Counted from the stretch's first letter, positions 42,874 through 55,327 are shown. The stretch is DNA of 64,000 bases from Pseudomonas sp. Ga0074129 (GCA_001465025.1 LNDO01000076.1:25801-89800), one strand, 5' to 3'. A program made the numbers and translations. Notes: generated from the sequence alone by a model not told the origin.

Positions 42874-43956
42874 GGACGCGCCGCCAGGATGATGTCGGCC
42901 GCACGCTGCGGCATGGAGTACAGATCAGCGCTGTCGGCATAGGCCAGACCATTGCGTGACCAGAACGCACGGCGTTGATCGTCGGCCAGCATGTCAGCGA
43001 GCAGATGATTCAAACGCTCTTGGTCAAACGGGCTGGCCAGCACGCGCCCGGCATCGGCATCACGGATGTAGTGGGCGTAGCCGCACACGTCGGTGACCAG
43101 CACCGGCAGGCCGGACACCAGCGCCTCCAGCAGTACGGTGCCGGTGTTTTCGTTGTAGGCCGGATGAATCAGTAGATCAGCACCCAGCAGGAAACGCGGA
43201 ATATCGCTGCGCCCTTTGAGAATGCAACTGGAACGCGCGCGGATCATCCTGACCAATGGCGATGAGTCGGGTGCGTTGCTTCAATTCGCGCGGCAAGGCA
43301 GCCAGGGCTTTCAGGCTGCGATCCAGGCCCTTGGTTTTGAAGCCAGAGCCGATCTGCACCAACAGCAGGTCGCTGTCGGCCAACTTGAATTCGGCGCGGA
43401 ACTCGGCGCGGATCTCCGCCGCATTGGCCGGCGCGCGGCGGTCAGCGGCGATGCCCGGCGGCAGCAGGTGAAAGCGCTGCAGTGGCGTGTGGTAATGCTT
43501 GATAAAAAGCGGCTGCTGCACTTCGGAGATCATCAGAATCTCGGTCTTTGACTCGGGGGCAAACACCGCCCGCTCGTAATCGGCGAAGTGCTTGTAACGG
43601 CCCCAGCGTTTGTAAATCGGCGCGCGCAGGGTTTGTGCCTTGTCTTCATAGCAGCCATCGGCGGCGTAGTAGACGTCCAGGCCGGGCATTTTGTTGAAGC
43701 CGATCACCCGATCGACTGGGCGCTTGGCCAGGTCGGCCTCGACCCAAGCGGTGAGCTTTTCATTGCGTTTGTGGTTGAACAGCGCCTTCACCGGCACCAC
43801 CACCACGTCAAAACCTGCCGGCACGTCACCCTCCCAGATTGGCGTGTAGACGCGAATGGCATGACCACGCGCCTGACACTCCAGGGCAATGCGCATAAAG
43901 TCGCGCTGCAGGCCGCCGAAGGGGAAATACTTGTAGAGGATAAAAGCCAACTGCAT
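42870..43956 (-). pseudogene. waaG: waaG, LPS glucosyltransferase I, broken by a small deletion
   Basis: WaaG is the GT4 transferase that adds the first outer-core hexose to heptose II. The upstream piece (43956 to about 43225) begins MQLAFILYKYFPFGGLQRD and runs through GSGFKTKGLDRSL and AIGQDDPRAFQL, then leaves the frame. The downstream piece resumes at ILKGRSDIPRFLLGADLLIHP and has the signature YNENTGTVLLEALVSGLPVLVT to the stop at 42870. About 11-12 codons (a KALGLSDRV-type segment) are missing at about 43224. Otherwise it is a normal waaG. Confidence 0.88.
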
Positions 43957-43976
43957 CAGGTGCGCCCTTCAACCGT

Positions 43977-43997
43977 GTAGCCCGGATAAAATCCGGG
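43977..43997. repeat. short REP-like palindrome between waaC and waaG
   Basis: GTAG is followed by CCCGGAT-AAA-ATCCGGG, the same unit as at 25437-25457 with a different 3-base loop. It lies in the 61-bp gap between two same-direction LPS genes and could act as an attenuator or mRNA stabiliser. Confidence 0.6.
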
Positions 43998-44017
43998 AAA
44001 AAATCGCGACAGCGCCA

Positions 44018-45019
44018 TCAAGTGACGTCCTCGGCCAGCAGCAATGCCTGCAATTGTATGGCGACGCGTTCGGCGTCTAACCCGTCGAAGCAGGGTTTGT
44101 GGCGATCACCAGAGCCGGCATTCGGCCCTGTGGCGCAAAGGTGCACCTGACCACGGCCATAGGCCCCCACGCGCCCCGGTAAGGTCGGGCCATACAGCGA
44201 AATACTCGGCACATCCAGCGCAGCGGCCAGATGGCCGAGACCGGTGTCCACGGCCACACAGGCACTGGCACCGGCTATCACTTTGGCCACACCTGCCAAG
44301 TTGAGTTTGGGCAGCACCGCCGCGTTTTCAATGCCGGCGGCTATTCGCTCGGCGCGCGCCTTCTCGGTCTCATTGCCCCAGGGCAGGCGTATGGCCCAGC
44401 CTTGCGCACTCATCTGTTCAGCCAGCGCACGCCACTCGGCTTCCGGCCAGTGCTTACTGGGCCAGGTGGTGCCGTGCAGAAACAGCAAATAAGGCAGCGG
44501 CGCGAGATCAGCCAGTTGCGCGCGATTAAGGCCGTAATCACCGATGCTGTCCGGCAGTGCATAGCCGAGCGCTTGGGCAAATAACTGGCGCGTGCGCTCA
44601 AGGGCGTGCTGCTCCTTTGGCACGGCGTAGGCACGGTCGTAGAAACGGCTGGCCAGTGGCTCACGGGCTGAATCACGGTCCAGGCCAGCAATCGGCGCGT
44701 TGACGTAACGGGTCAGCCAGGCACTTTTCAGCAAGCCTTGGGCATCGATTACCAGGTCGTACCGGGTCTCGCCAAGGCGCTGCTTAAAGCGCTTCCACTC
44801 ACCGTTCTTAAACGTTTTCCACAGGTGCTTGCGCCAGCGGCGGATGGCCACCGGAATCACCTGCGCCACGGCCGGGTGCCAGGCGGGAATTTCGGCGAAG
44901 CCCTCCTCCACAACCCAGTCAAACTGGATGCCGGGAATGGCGCGCGCCGCATCGGTGAGAGCCGGCAGGGTATGCACCACATCGCCCAGCGAAGAAGTTT
45001 TGATCAACAGTACCCGCAA
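44018..45019 (-). CDS. waaC: LPS heptosyltransferase I WaaC
   Basis: WaaC adds the first heptose from ADP-heptose to Kdo. The TTG at 45019, one base after the waaF stop and with GAGG 9 bases before it, gives LRVLLIKTSSLGDVVHTLP, the family start, and 333 residues. Family motifs DLVIDAQGLLKSAW, FLHGTTWPSKHWP and VDTGLGHLAAALDVPSISLYGPT are intact. It follows waaF directly and precedes waaG. Confidence 0.94.
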   Translation of the reverse strand: MRVLLIKTSSLGDVVHTLPALTDAARAIPGIQFDWVVEEGFAEIPAWHPAVAQVIPVAIRRWRKHLWKTFKNGEWKRFKQRLGETRYDLVIDAQGLLKSAWLTRYVNAPIAGLDRDSAREPLASRFYDRAYAVPKEQHALERTRQLFAQALGYALPDSIGDYGLNRAQLADLAPLPYLLFLHGTTWPSKHWPEAEWRALAEQMSAQGWAIRLPWGNETEKARAERIAAGIENAAVLPKLNLAGVAKVIAGASACVAVDTGLGHLAAALDVPSISLYGPTLPGRVGAYGRGQVHLCATGPNAGSGDRHKPCFDGLDAERVAIQLQALLLAEDVT

Positions 45020-45020
45020 G

Positions 45021-46027
45021 CTATTCAACCTCGACCGGGTCGGCCACCAGGCGATCCAACGCCTCAATCACCCGGCGCGGCTTGAGTTGGCCCAAGCAGT
45101 CGTAATGGCCGAAACGGCAGGTGCGCTCGAAGCACGGGCTGCATTCCAAACCCAGGCGGACGATTTCCACCTGCTCGGCCAACGGCGGGGTAAAGCCCGG
45201 CGAGGTTGAGCCGTAAACCGCCACCAGCGGACGGTTCAGCGCCGCCGCCACATGCATCAAGCCGGAATCGTTGGACACCACGGCGCCGGCGCACGACAGC
45301 AGATCGATGGCTTCAGCCAGGCTGGTTTCGCCGGCCAGATTCACCGCCTCTTCGCGCAGACCCGGAATCAGCCGGCCGCGGATGTCCTCGCCGACCGGGT
45401 GATCGTTTTTCGAGCCAAATATCCACACCTGCCAGCCGGCACGGATCTTCAGCTCGGCGACCTTGGCGTAATGCTCGCTCGGCCAGCGCTTGGCTTCACC
45501 AAACTCAGCCCCCGGACACAGCGCCAGCACCGGACGATCCAAGCTCAGGCCGAACTTGGCCAGGGCGGCGTCGCGACTTTGCGCATCGATCTGCAAAGAC
45601 GGGCGCGGGTACGGCTGTGGCAACGCAGCACCCGGCTCAAAGGCCAGCGCCATAAAGCGCTCAGGGTGCGGATATCGTTGAGCAGGCCGTAGCGCAACTC
45701 GCCCTTCCAGCCCGTACGTTTGGGGATACCGGCGAAAAACGGCACCAAAGCGGACTTGAGTGAATTAGGCAGCAGAATCGCCTGATCATACTGGCCAGCC
45801 AGCGATTTACCGATCTTGCGCCGCGTGGCCAGCTCCAGCACGCCGTGGCCAAGCGGAAAGCTCAGGGCCTGCCGGACTTCAGGCATGCGCTCAAGAATCG
45901 GCCGACTCCACTCGGGAGCCAGCACATCGATTGCACAGCCGGGGTAGCGCTGTTGCAGACACTGGAACAGCGTCTGCGCCATCACCATGTCACCCACCCA
46001 GCTGGGGCCTACGATCAGTATTTTCAT
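45021..46027 (-). pseudogene. waaF: waaF, LPS heptosyltransferase II, broken by a small deletion
   Basis: WaaF adds the second heptose to the LPS inner core. The ATG at 46027 begins MKILIVGPSWVGDMVMAQ, and the frame runs to YGLLNDIRTL near 45662. It resumes in another frame at ERFMALAFEPGAALPQP and continues through LCPGAEFGEAKRWPSEHYA and VVSNDSGLMHVAAALNRP to the stop at 45021. About 28 nt (a DKARYPLM-type segment) are missing between them. The gene otherwise looks normal and is coupled to waaC. Confidence 0.88.
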
Positions 46028-46043
46028 GCCTATTCCAGAAACG

Positions 46044-46069
46044 ACCAAGGAGGCTTTCGCCTCCTGGAC
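46044..46069 (-). terminator. hairpin between ilvE and waaF
   Basis: AGGAGGC-TTTC-GCCTCCT extends to CCAAGGAGGC/GCCTCCTGG. It lies 71 bases after the ilvE stop and 21 bases before the waaF start. The minus-strand tail TCGTTTC is only weakly T-rich, so this is a probable terminator for ilvE. Confidence 0.55.
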
Positions 46070-46139
46070 AGACTTAACGCTCGACTATCAGCCTAGCCTG
46101 CATCGCCGAATCCAATTGCATCCGGCCAACGCTTGCAGC

Positions 46140-47063
46140 TTATTTAACCAGGGTGCGCCACTCGGCGTGGGCATCGGTTTTACCGGTGACCAGATCGAAA
46201 TAAGCGGTTTGCAGCTTCTCGGTGATCGGCCCACGACGTCCTGCGCCGATCTGCCGGCCATCGACTTCACGGATCGGCGTAACTTCAGCGGCGGTGCCGG
46301 TAAAGAAGGCTTCATCAGCGATATACACCTCATCGCGGGTGATGCGCTTCTCGACCACTTCAAGACCATGCTCGGCCGCCAGGGTGAGGATGGTGTTGCG
46401 GGTAATGCCGTTCAGGCACGAAGTCACTTCCGGGGTGTAGATTACGCCGTTCTTGACTAGGAAGATGTTCTCGCCCGAACCCTCGGCCACGTAGCCTTCT
46501 GGGTCCAACAGCATGGCCTCGTCGGCACCGCCGGAGATAGCTTCCTGCAGCGCCAGCATCGAATTGATGTAGTTGCCGTTAGCCTTGGCGCGGGTCATCG
46601 AGATGTTGACGTGGTGACGGGTAAAGGAGCTGGTGCGCACCTTGATGCCGACCTGCAGGGCTTCATCACCCATGTACGCGCCCCAGCTCCAGGCTGCGAC
46701 GATCAGGTGGGTTTTCAAGCCACTGGCGCGCAGGCCCATGGCTTCAGACCCGTAGAACACCATGGGGCGAATGTAGGCGCTTTCCAGGTTGTTCTCACGC
46801 ACGGCGGCGCGCGTGGCTTCGTTGACCTCGTCTTTGCTGTACGGAATCTTCATGCCCATGATGTGGGCAGAGTCGAACAGGCGGTCGGTGTGCGCTTGCA
46901 GGCGGAAAATCGCCGTGCCTTGCGGGGTGTTGTAGGCGCGCACGCCTTCAAAAACGCCCATGCCGTAGTGCAGAGTATGGGTCAGCACGTGAGTGGTCGC
47001 GTTGCGCCACTGCACCAGCTCGCCGTCATACCAGATCACGCCATCACGATCGGCCATCGACAT
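46140..47063 (-). CDS. ilvE: branched-chain amino acid aminotransferase IlvE
   Basis: IlvE transfers the amino group between glutamate and the keto acids of leucine, isoleucine and valine, using PLP. The ATG at 47063 gives MSMADRDGVIWYDGELVQWR and 307 residues. The class IV fold is clear: HYGMGVFEGVRAY, SSFTRHHVNISMTRAKANG (PLP lysine), EGYVAEGSGENIFLV and FFTGTAAEVTPIREVDGR. It sits between glnE and waaF, as in PAO1. Confidence 0.96.
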   Translation of the reverse strand: MSMADRDGVIWYDGELVQWRNATTHVLTHTLHYGMGVFEGVRAYNTPQGTAIFRLQAHTDRLFDSAHIMGMKIPYSKDEVNEATRAAVRENNLESAYIRPMVFYGSEAMGLRASGLKTHLIVAAWSWGAYMGDEALQVGIKVRTSSFTRHHVNISMTRAKANGNYINSMLALQEAISGGADEAMLLDPEGYVAEGSGENIFLVKNGVIYTPEVTSCLNGITRNTILTLAAEHGLEVVEKRITRDEVYIADEAFFTGTAAEVTPIREVDGRQIGAGRRGPITEKLQTAYFDLVTGKTDAHAEWRTLVK

Positions 47064-47135
47064 AATTGCCTGCTCCTCACATTCGATTGGTACAGCACTC
47101 GTCGACCACACTTGGCGGCCGACCGCTAGATAAAT

Positions 47136-50081
47136 TCAGTTCAAACCCAGCGCGCGCCAAAGGCGCATCACCGTATGCCGCTCATCAGCAAACTGCTCGC
47201 CGCTGACCACCCCCGGCTGTTTTTGCAGGGCCTGGCGGTGCGCCGCTGAACGGTAGGCTTTGTAAATCGCCTGCAGTAATTGGGCATCTTCAGCCGACAG
47301 CAAACCCAACCGCTCCAGCCCTTCCAGAATGCGAATATTGTCTGTGAACTCAAGCAATTCCGGGTGCTGGCGCGACCATGCCAGGGCCGCGTATTGCACC
47401 ATAAATTCAATATCGACGATACCTCCGGCATCCTGCTTGAGGTCGAACGGCATATTGGGTTCGAAGGCATTCGCGGCCGTACCCGCTGCGGTGGCCTTGC
47501 TGCCGAGGTTATCGCGCATCTTCGCGCGCATCTCGCTGACCTCGGTGCGCAGCGTGGCAAGGTCACGCTCGCGGCCCAGCACGGCGGCGCGAACCGCCTC
47601 GAATGCCTTGCCGACGCGCGGGCAGCCGACCAGCACCCGCGCGCGCACCAACGCTTGGTGCTCCCATGTCCAAGCCTCACCCTGCTGGTAGCGCTTGAAC
47701 GCGCCCAGCGAGCTGACCAGCAAGCCTGCTGCGCCTGATGGCCGCAAGCGCATGTCCACCTCATACAGCTGGCCGGAGTTGGTCTGCGTCGTCAGCAGGT
47801 GAATGATGCGCTGGCCCAGACGGTTAAAGAATTGCGCGCCATCGATGGGCTTCTCGCCATCGGTTTCAGCCTGCGGGTCGCCGTCGTGGATAAACACCAA
47901 GTCGAGGTCCGAGCCATGCCCCAACTCGATACCACCGACCTTGCCATAGCCGACGATGACAAAATCCGGATCGCAGATGCTGCCATCAGCCCGTCGCGGC
48001 GCGCCGTAGCGGCTCACCGTGTGACGCCAGGCCAGCGCCAGCACCTGATCAAGAATGGCCTCGGCCAGCCAGGTCAGGTAATCCGACACCTTCATCAGTG
48101 GCAACGTACCGGCAATCTCGGAGGCCGCTACACGCAGTCGATGGGCCAGTTTGAAGTGACGCAGGGCCTCCATCTGCTGCTCCAGATCCTCTTCGGGAAT
48201 ACGCATCAGCCGCTCGCGCAGTTCAGCGGCCAGTTCGGGGGCCAAAGGCGGCTTGAACAACCGGCCTTCATTGAGCAGTTCATCGAGCAGCAGCGGGAAG
48301 CGGGTGATTTGCTCGGCGATCCACGGGCTGGCGGCGCACAGGGTCAGCAAGCGCTGCAAGGCGCTGGGGTTTTCCGTGAGCAACACCAGATACGCCGAAC
48401 GCCGCGCCACGGCTTCGATCAGCGGCAGCACCCGCTCTAATACCAAATCCGGGTTGGCATGCTCCACAGCTTGCGCCATGAAACGCGGAATAAAGGCATC
48501 CAACCGCTCGCGACCCAGACGTTGCATGGCGCGCACCTGATTGCCATTGCGCAAGCCGGCCAAGCGTTGCCAGGCCGATTGCGGCTCGGCAAACCCCGCT
48601 TCGGCCAACTGCCGACAGGCCGCCTCTTCGTCCTGCACATCCTCCCAAAGCGGCAGCCATTCGGCACCGGCGACTTCTTCGGTCGGCGCGCCCTCTTCTT
48701 CGTCCGGGTCGGCAATTACCTGGCGGAAGTGCCAATCCACCCGGCCGCGCCAGTGCATCAACTGATCATGGAAGGCCTGCCAACTGTCGAAGCCCATAAT
48801 AAAGGCCACGCGCGCACAGTCCTGATCATTGTCGGGGAGCATCTGCGTTTGCCGGTCGTCGATGGCCTGCAAGGCATGTTCGGCATAACGCAAAAAGGCA
48901 TAACCGTCGCGCAGCTCGTCGGTCACCGCTGCGGGCAGGTAGCCCTGGTCGCGCAGGGTATTGAGCACGGCAAACAGCGAGCGCTGCTGCAAGCTAAGGT
49001 CGCGACCGCCGTGAATCAGTTGGAAGGCCTGAGCGATAAATTCCACCTCGCGGATGCCGCCCGCGCCCAGCTTGATGTTCTCGGCCATGCCCTTGCGCCG
49101 CACTTCCTGCTGGATCAACTGCTTCATCGCGCGCAACGCTTCAATCGCCGAGAAATCCAGATACCGCCGATAGACGAAGGGCCGCAGCATCTGCAGCAAC
49201 TGCGCACCGGCCACCTGATCGCCACCGACCACCCGCGCCTTGATCATGGCGTAGCGTTCCCAGTCGCGGCCCTGATCCTGGTAGTACTGCTCCAACGCGT
49301 TAAAGCTGAACACCAGTGCACCGCTTGAGCCATAGGGGCGCAAGCGCATGTCGGTGCGGAAGACAAAGCCTTCGACGGTGATGGCGTCCAGCGCCTTGAT
49401 CAGCTTCTGGCCGAGGCGAATAAAGAATTCCTGATTGTCCAACGCACGCTTCACCCCTTCAGTCTCGCCGCCTTCGGGATAACCGAAGATCAAGTCGATG
49501 TCCGAAGACAGGTTCAGCTCATGCGCGCCCAGCTTGCCCATGCCGAGGATGACCATGTGCTGAGGCTGGCCACTGCGCTGCCCAATAGGCGTGCCGAATT
49601 GCGCGCAATGGCGTGTATAGAGCCATTGATAGGCCTGATCAATGCAGGCATCGGCCAAGTCAGACAGATCGCGGCAGGTTTCAATCAGATCGGCCTGACG
49701 GCTGACATCGCGCCAGATAATGCGCAGCTGCTGGCGATTGCGAAAGCGCCGCAAACGGCGGCCTAGGTCGTCCTCATCGGCGGCGTCGGCTAATGCCTGC
49801 GCCAGATGGCCGCAGAGTTCACCGACCTTGAAGCTGCGTTCAAGCTCACCGCTGGCGGCCAGGTCGAGCAGCATCTGCGGATCACGCACGCCTTGCTGCA
49901 CAACGAAATCGCTGGCTGCACTAACCCGCCGCAACGCGTCCATCCGCTCAGCAGGCCACTGCGCAAAGGCTTGTGTGGCGGCAGTTGAGCGCTCACTGAA
50001 GGCCTGCTGTAACGACTGTTCGGCACGTGCAGCGAGGGGCGACAGGGCAGCGGGCAAGACGGCCAGCAGGGGCAGGGTCAT
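47136..50081 (-). CDS. glnE: glutamine synthetase adenylyltransferase/deadenylase GlnE
   Basis: GlnE attaches or removes AMP on glutamine synthetase in response to PII. The 981-residue protein has two nucleotidyltransferase domains: the N-terminal deadenylase domain with LSSDIDLIFGYPEGG and the C-terminal adenylylating domain with GHGSDLDLVFIHDGD. A linking helical region (GGIREVEFIAQAFQL) and a C-terminal PII-binding domain are recognisable. It is divergent from aceE across a 266-bp regulatory gap. Confidence 0.95.
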   Translation of the reverse strand: MTLPLLAVLPAALSPLAARAEQSLQQAFSERSTAATQAFAQWPAERMDALRRVSAASDFVVQQGVRDPQMLLDLAASGELERSFKVGELCGHLAQALADAADEDDLGRRLRRFRNRQQLRIIWRDVSRQADLIETCRDLSDLADACIDQAYQWLYTRHCAQFGTPIGQRSGQPQHMVILGMGKLGAHELNLSSDIDLIFGYPEGGETEGVKRALDNQEFFIRLGQKLIKALDAITVEGFVFRTDMRLRPYGSSGALVFSFNALEQYYQDQGRDWERYAMIKARVVGGDQVAGAQLLQMLRPFVYRRYLDFSAIEALRAMKQLIQQEVRRKGMAENIKLGAGGIREVEFIAQAFQLIHGGRDLSLQQRSLFAVLNTLRDQGYLPAAVTDELRDGYAFLRYAEHALQAIDDRQTQMLPDNDQDCARVAFIMGFDSWQAFHDQLMHWRGRVDWHFRQVIADPDEEEGAPTEEVAGAEWLPLWEDVQDEEAACRQLAEAGFAEPQSAWQRLAGLRNGNQVRAMQRLGRERLDAFIPRFMAQAVEHANPDLVLERVLPLIEAVARRSAYLVLLTENPSALQRLLTLCAASPWIAEQITRFPLLLDELLNEGRLFKPPLAPELAAELRERLMRIPEEDLEQQMEALRHFKLAHRLRVAASEIAGTLPLMKVSDYLTWLAEAILDQVLALAWRHTVSRYGAPRRADGSICDPDFVIVGYGKVGGIELGHGSDLDLVFIHDGDPQAETDGEKPIDGAQFFNRLGQRIIHLLTTQTNSGQLYEVDMRLRPSGAAGLLVSSLGAFKRYQQGEAWTWEHQALVRARVLVGCPRVGKAFEAVRAAVLGRERDLATLRTEVSEMRAKMRDNLGSKATAAGTAANAFEPNMPFDLKQDAGGIVDIEFMVQYAALAWSRQHPELLEFTDNIRILEGLERLGLLSAEDAQLLQAIYKAYRSAAHRQALQKQPGVVSGEQFADERHTVMRLWRALGLN

Positions 50082-50172
50082 GGTCTATCCTTTTTAGCGA
50101 ACTGCTCCCTGACCACGGCGAACACCAAACACGTACTCCAGCCTTGGTCATACGGAGAACAGAAAAATAATT

Positions 50173-50185
50173 GTAGTTTTACTAC
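50173..50185. promoter_or_regulatory. palindromic operator candidate 1 upstream of aceE
   Basis: GTAGT-TTT-ACTAC is a perfect 5-3-5 palindrome 163 bases before the aceE start and 92 bases before the glnE start. It has the same arms as the second site 52 bp away. Confidence 0.6.
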
Positions 50186-50224
50186 CAAAGAATGTATCCC
50201 AAAGGCTGAAATTGGCGTCGGAAT

Positions 50225-50237
50225 GTAGTAAAACTAC
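50225..50237. promoter_or_regulatory. palindromic operator candidate 2 upstream of aceE
   Basis: GTAGT-AAA-ACTAC repeats the arms of the site at 50173. The centres are 52 bp apart, close to five helical turns, so one regulator could bind both sites on the same face. The arm pattern resembles GntR-type operators, but I cannot name the protein. Confidence 0.6.
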
Positions 50238-50347
50238 ACGAAGCCGGCCCTACCCCCGGTCAATCCAAGAATTCACGTGGCCACTCATGAAGTCGGCCGC
50301 GAAACCTGGCCTCCGATTCTGGAAGCCTTTCCGCCCTGGAGCAAGCC

Positions 50348-52993
<2,646 letters not shown>

Positions 52994-53004
52994 GGAGCGA
53001 AACG

Positions 53005-54654
53005 ATGAGTGAATTGATTCGCGTACCCGACATCGGCAGCGGTGAGGGTGAAGTGATTGAGCTGTTCGTCAAAGTGGGCGACCGCATCGAAGCCGATCAG
53101 AGCCTGCTGACCCTGGAGTCGGACAAGGCCAGCATGGAAGTGCCGGCCCCCAAAGCCGGGGTGATCAAGAGCCTGAAAGTGAAGCTGGGCGACCGCCTGA
53201 AAGAAGGCGACGAACTGCTGGAACTGGAAGTCGAAGGCGCGGCCGACGCAGCGCCTGCCGCACCGGCACCTGCTCCGCTTGCCGCCGCGCAAACCGCCGC
53301 CGCTCCGGCACCGGCCGCCGTACCTGCGCCAGCCGCGCAGGCCAGCAGCGTGCAGAAGGTACACGTGCCGGATATCGGCTCGTCGGGCAAGGCCAAGATC
53401 ATTGAAGTGCTGGTCAAGGTGGGCGACACGGTGCAAGCCGATCAGTCGCTGATCACCCTGGAGTCAGACAAAGCCAGTATGGAAATCCCCTCGCCGGTTG
53501 CCGGTGTAGTGGAAAGCATCGCCATTAAACTGGAAGACGAAGTCGGTACCGGTGATTTCATCCTCACGCTGAAAGTAGCCGGCAGTGAGACAGCACCAGC
53601 CGCCCCAGCCGCTGCCGCCTCCAGCGCTGTACACAAGGTGCCGGAAGGCGCACACCCGGCCGTTGCCGCTGAGGTCAACGCGATTGCCTCGCTGGCAGCC
53701 GCCGCCGCCAAAGTGACCGAAACCGCCGTGCGTCCGGGCAGCAAAGTGCACGCGGGCCCTGCCGTGCGTTTAGTGGCGCGTGAGTTTGGCGTCGAGCTGA
53801 GCGCCGTGCCAGGCACTGGCCCAAAAGGCCGCATCCTCAAAGAGGACGTGCAGGCCTACGTCAAAGCGATGATGCACAAAGCCAAGCAAGCCCCGGCCGC
53901 TGCAGCAAGCGGTGGCGCGGGTATTCCACCAATTCCGGAAGTGGACTTCAGCAAGTTTGGTGAAGTGGAAGAAGTGGCGATGACCCGCCTGATGCAGGTC
54001 GGGGCCAACAACCTACACCGCAGCTGGCTCAACGTGCCGCACGTAACGCAGTTCGACTCGGCAGATATCACCGAGCTGGAAGCCTTCCGCGTCGCGCAAA
54101 AAGCCGTAGCAGAAAAGGCCGGGGTCAAACTCACCGTGCTGCCGTTGCTGCTCAAGGCCTGCGCCTTCCTGCTCAAGGAACTGCCGGACTTCAATAGCTC
54201 GCTCGCGCCGAGCGGCAAAGCCATCATCCGCAAGAAATACGTGCACATCGGCTTTGCCGTGGACACCCCGGATGGCCTGCTGGTGCCGGTGATCAAAAAC
54301 GTTGATCAGAAGAGCCTGCTGCAACTGGCGGCTGAAGCGGCGGCCCTGGCAGAGAAAGCACGCACCAAGAAGTTGGCGGCGGATGACATGCAGGGCGCAT
54401 GCTTCACCATTTCCAGCCTCGGCCACATTGGCGGCACCGGCTTTACGCCGATCGTTAACGCGCCGGAAGTGGCGATCCTCGGCGTGAGCAAGGCGACTAT
54501 CCAGCCGGTCTGGGATGGCAAAGCCTTCCAGCCCAAGCTGATGCTGCCGCTGTCACTGTCCTACGACCACCGGGTAATCAACGGCGCCGCCGCTGCACGC
54601 TTTACCAAGCGCCTGAGCGATGTGCTGGCAGACATCCGCACCTTGCTGCTGTAA
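53005..54654 (+). CDS. aceF: dihydrolipoamide acetyltransferase E2 AceF
   Basis: AceF is the core of pyruvate dehydrogenase and passes acetyl groups to CoA. The 549-residue protein has two lipoyl domains (about 3-75 and 117-190) with lipoylated Lys in ESDKASMEVPAP and ESDKASMEIPSP, joined by Ala/Pro-rich linkers. An E3-binding domain follows (RLVAREFGVELSAVPGTGPKGR, about 252-285), then the catalytic domain (from about 320). The active site reads SYDHRVINGA, with Asn in place of the usual Asp of DHRxxDG; this form is known for the Azotobacter/Pseudomonas E2p. Confidence 0.96.
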   Translation: MSELIRVPDIGSGEGEVIELFVKVGDRIEADQSLLTLESDKASMEVPAPKAGVIKSLKVKLGDRLKEGDELLELEVEGAADAAPAAPAPAPLAAAQTAAAPAPAAVPAPAAQASSVQKVHVPDIGSSGKAKIIEVLVKVGDTVQADQSLITLESDKASMEIPSPVAGVVESIAIKLEDEVGTGDFILTLKVAGSETAPAAPAAAASSAVHKVPEGAHPAVAAEVNAIASLAAAAAKVTETAVRPGSKVHAGPAVRLVAREFGVELSAVPGTGPKGRILKEDVQAYVKAMMHKAKQAPAAAASGGAGIPPIPEVDFSKFGEVEEVAMTRLMQVGANNLHRSWLNVPHVTQFDSADITELEAFRVAQKAVAEKAGVKLTVLPLLLKACAFLLKELPDFNSSLAPSGKAIIRKKYVHIGFAVDTPDGLLVPVIKNVDQKSLLQLAAEAAALAEKARTKKLAADDMQGACFTISSLGHIGGTGFTPIVNAPEVAILGVSKATIQPVWDGKAFQPKLMLPLSLSYDHRVINGAAAARFTKRLSDVLADIRTLLL

Positions 54655-54690
54655 CACCCTTTATCGTTTGAGCTGCCACGCTCATACCCT

Positions 54691-54720
54691 CACCCCGCCC
54701 ATTTCGGCGGGGTTTTTTTT
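54691..54720 (+). terminator. rho-independent terminator after aceF
   Basis: CCCCGCC and GGCGGGG pair across a CATTTC loop, followed by eight T. It lies about 37 bases after the aceF stop. Confidence 0.92.
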
Positions 54721-54750
54721 GAGTACTCGCCAGATGATGCCCAACAAATC

Positions 54751-54783
54751 GTTGGGCTTCGCTGCGCTCAACACCAACCTACG
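54751..54783. repeat. copy of the GTTGGGCTTCGCTGCG repeat
   Basis: This 33-base stretch matches 25387-25419 with a single mismatch and runs to the same CCAACCTACG end. A short CCAAC arm just upstream (about 54741) pairs with its start. It is half of the inverted repeat seen complete at 25.3 kb. Confidence 0.75.
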
Positions 54784-54796
54784 GTTTGGCGAGTCG

Positions 54797-55327
54797 TCAG
54801 CCTTTCTGCAGATTACGGATCAAAAAGCTCAGGGCTTTGGCCAGTTCAGCAGCGCCTTTGTGGTCGCGCACAATGGTCAACAACGGGCTGCCATCCGCCG
54901 GGTTTTGCAGCACGCAGCTGATGCCGCCCGTGGGGCATTCGTAGCGCACAAAGGGATCCACGCCAAACAACGGCACACGCTGGTTACGCACCGCCACATG
55001 GTGGCCCTGTTGCGCGCGGGTCTCTTCGCGCAGCAGCAACTCGCCGGACTCGCCCTGGCGCACCTGATAAAGCAGATCCTGGCGCTGCGCCTGACCAACC
55101 TGATAAGCCGCACGCAGGGCATAGGTACTGAGCAGATCATTGCAATGGGCGAGCAGCGCTTGGCGGTCATCTTGCGTCAGGTAAAGGCGCTTGAGCTCAA
55201 GCAGGTAATTGCCCTGCTCGGCGCTGTTCAGCACGGCATCAGATGACTCACCCAGCGCTGGCGCAGAAACCATTGCCGCAGAGAGCAGCAAGGCGCATGT
55301 TAGTTTTCTTGTCAGTCGCAATTGCAT
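54797..55327 (-). CDS. conserved secreted hypothetical protein
   Basis: The 176-residue protein starts with a Sec signal peptide (MQLRLTRKLTCALLLSAAMVSAPALGES). The mature part has no domain I recognise; it has four Cys-poor helices, a Gln/Arg-rich middle (RQGESGELLLREETR) and a C-terminal CPTGGISCVLQNP segment with two Cys that could form a disulphide. It is convergent with aceF and divergent from dipA. I do not recall a PAO1 counterpart at this place. Confidence 0.6.
   Translation of the reverse strand: MQLRLTRKLTCALLLSAAMVSAPALGESSDAVLNSAEQGNYLLELKRLYLTQDDRQALLAHCNDLLSTYALRAAYQVGQAQRQDLLYQVRQGESGELLLREETRAQQGHHVAVRNQRVPLFGVDPFVRYECPTGGISCVLQNPADGSPLLTIVRDHKGAAELAKALSFLIRNLQKG

Noticed and set aside
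53005-54654. AceF active-site Asn as an inactivating change
   Set aside because: The Asn in DHRVINGA is, from memory, normal for the Azotobacter/Pseudomonas type of E2p, so it is not a defect.
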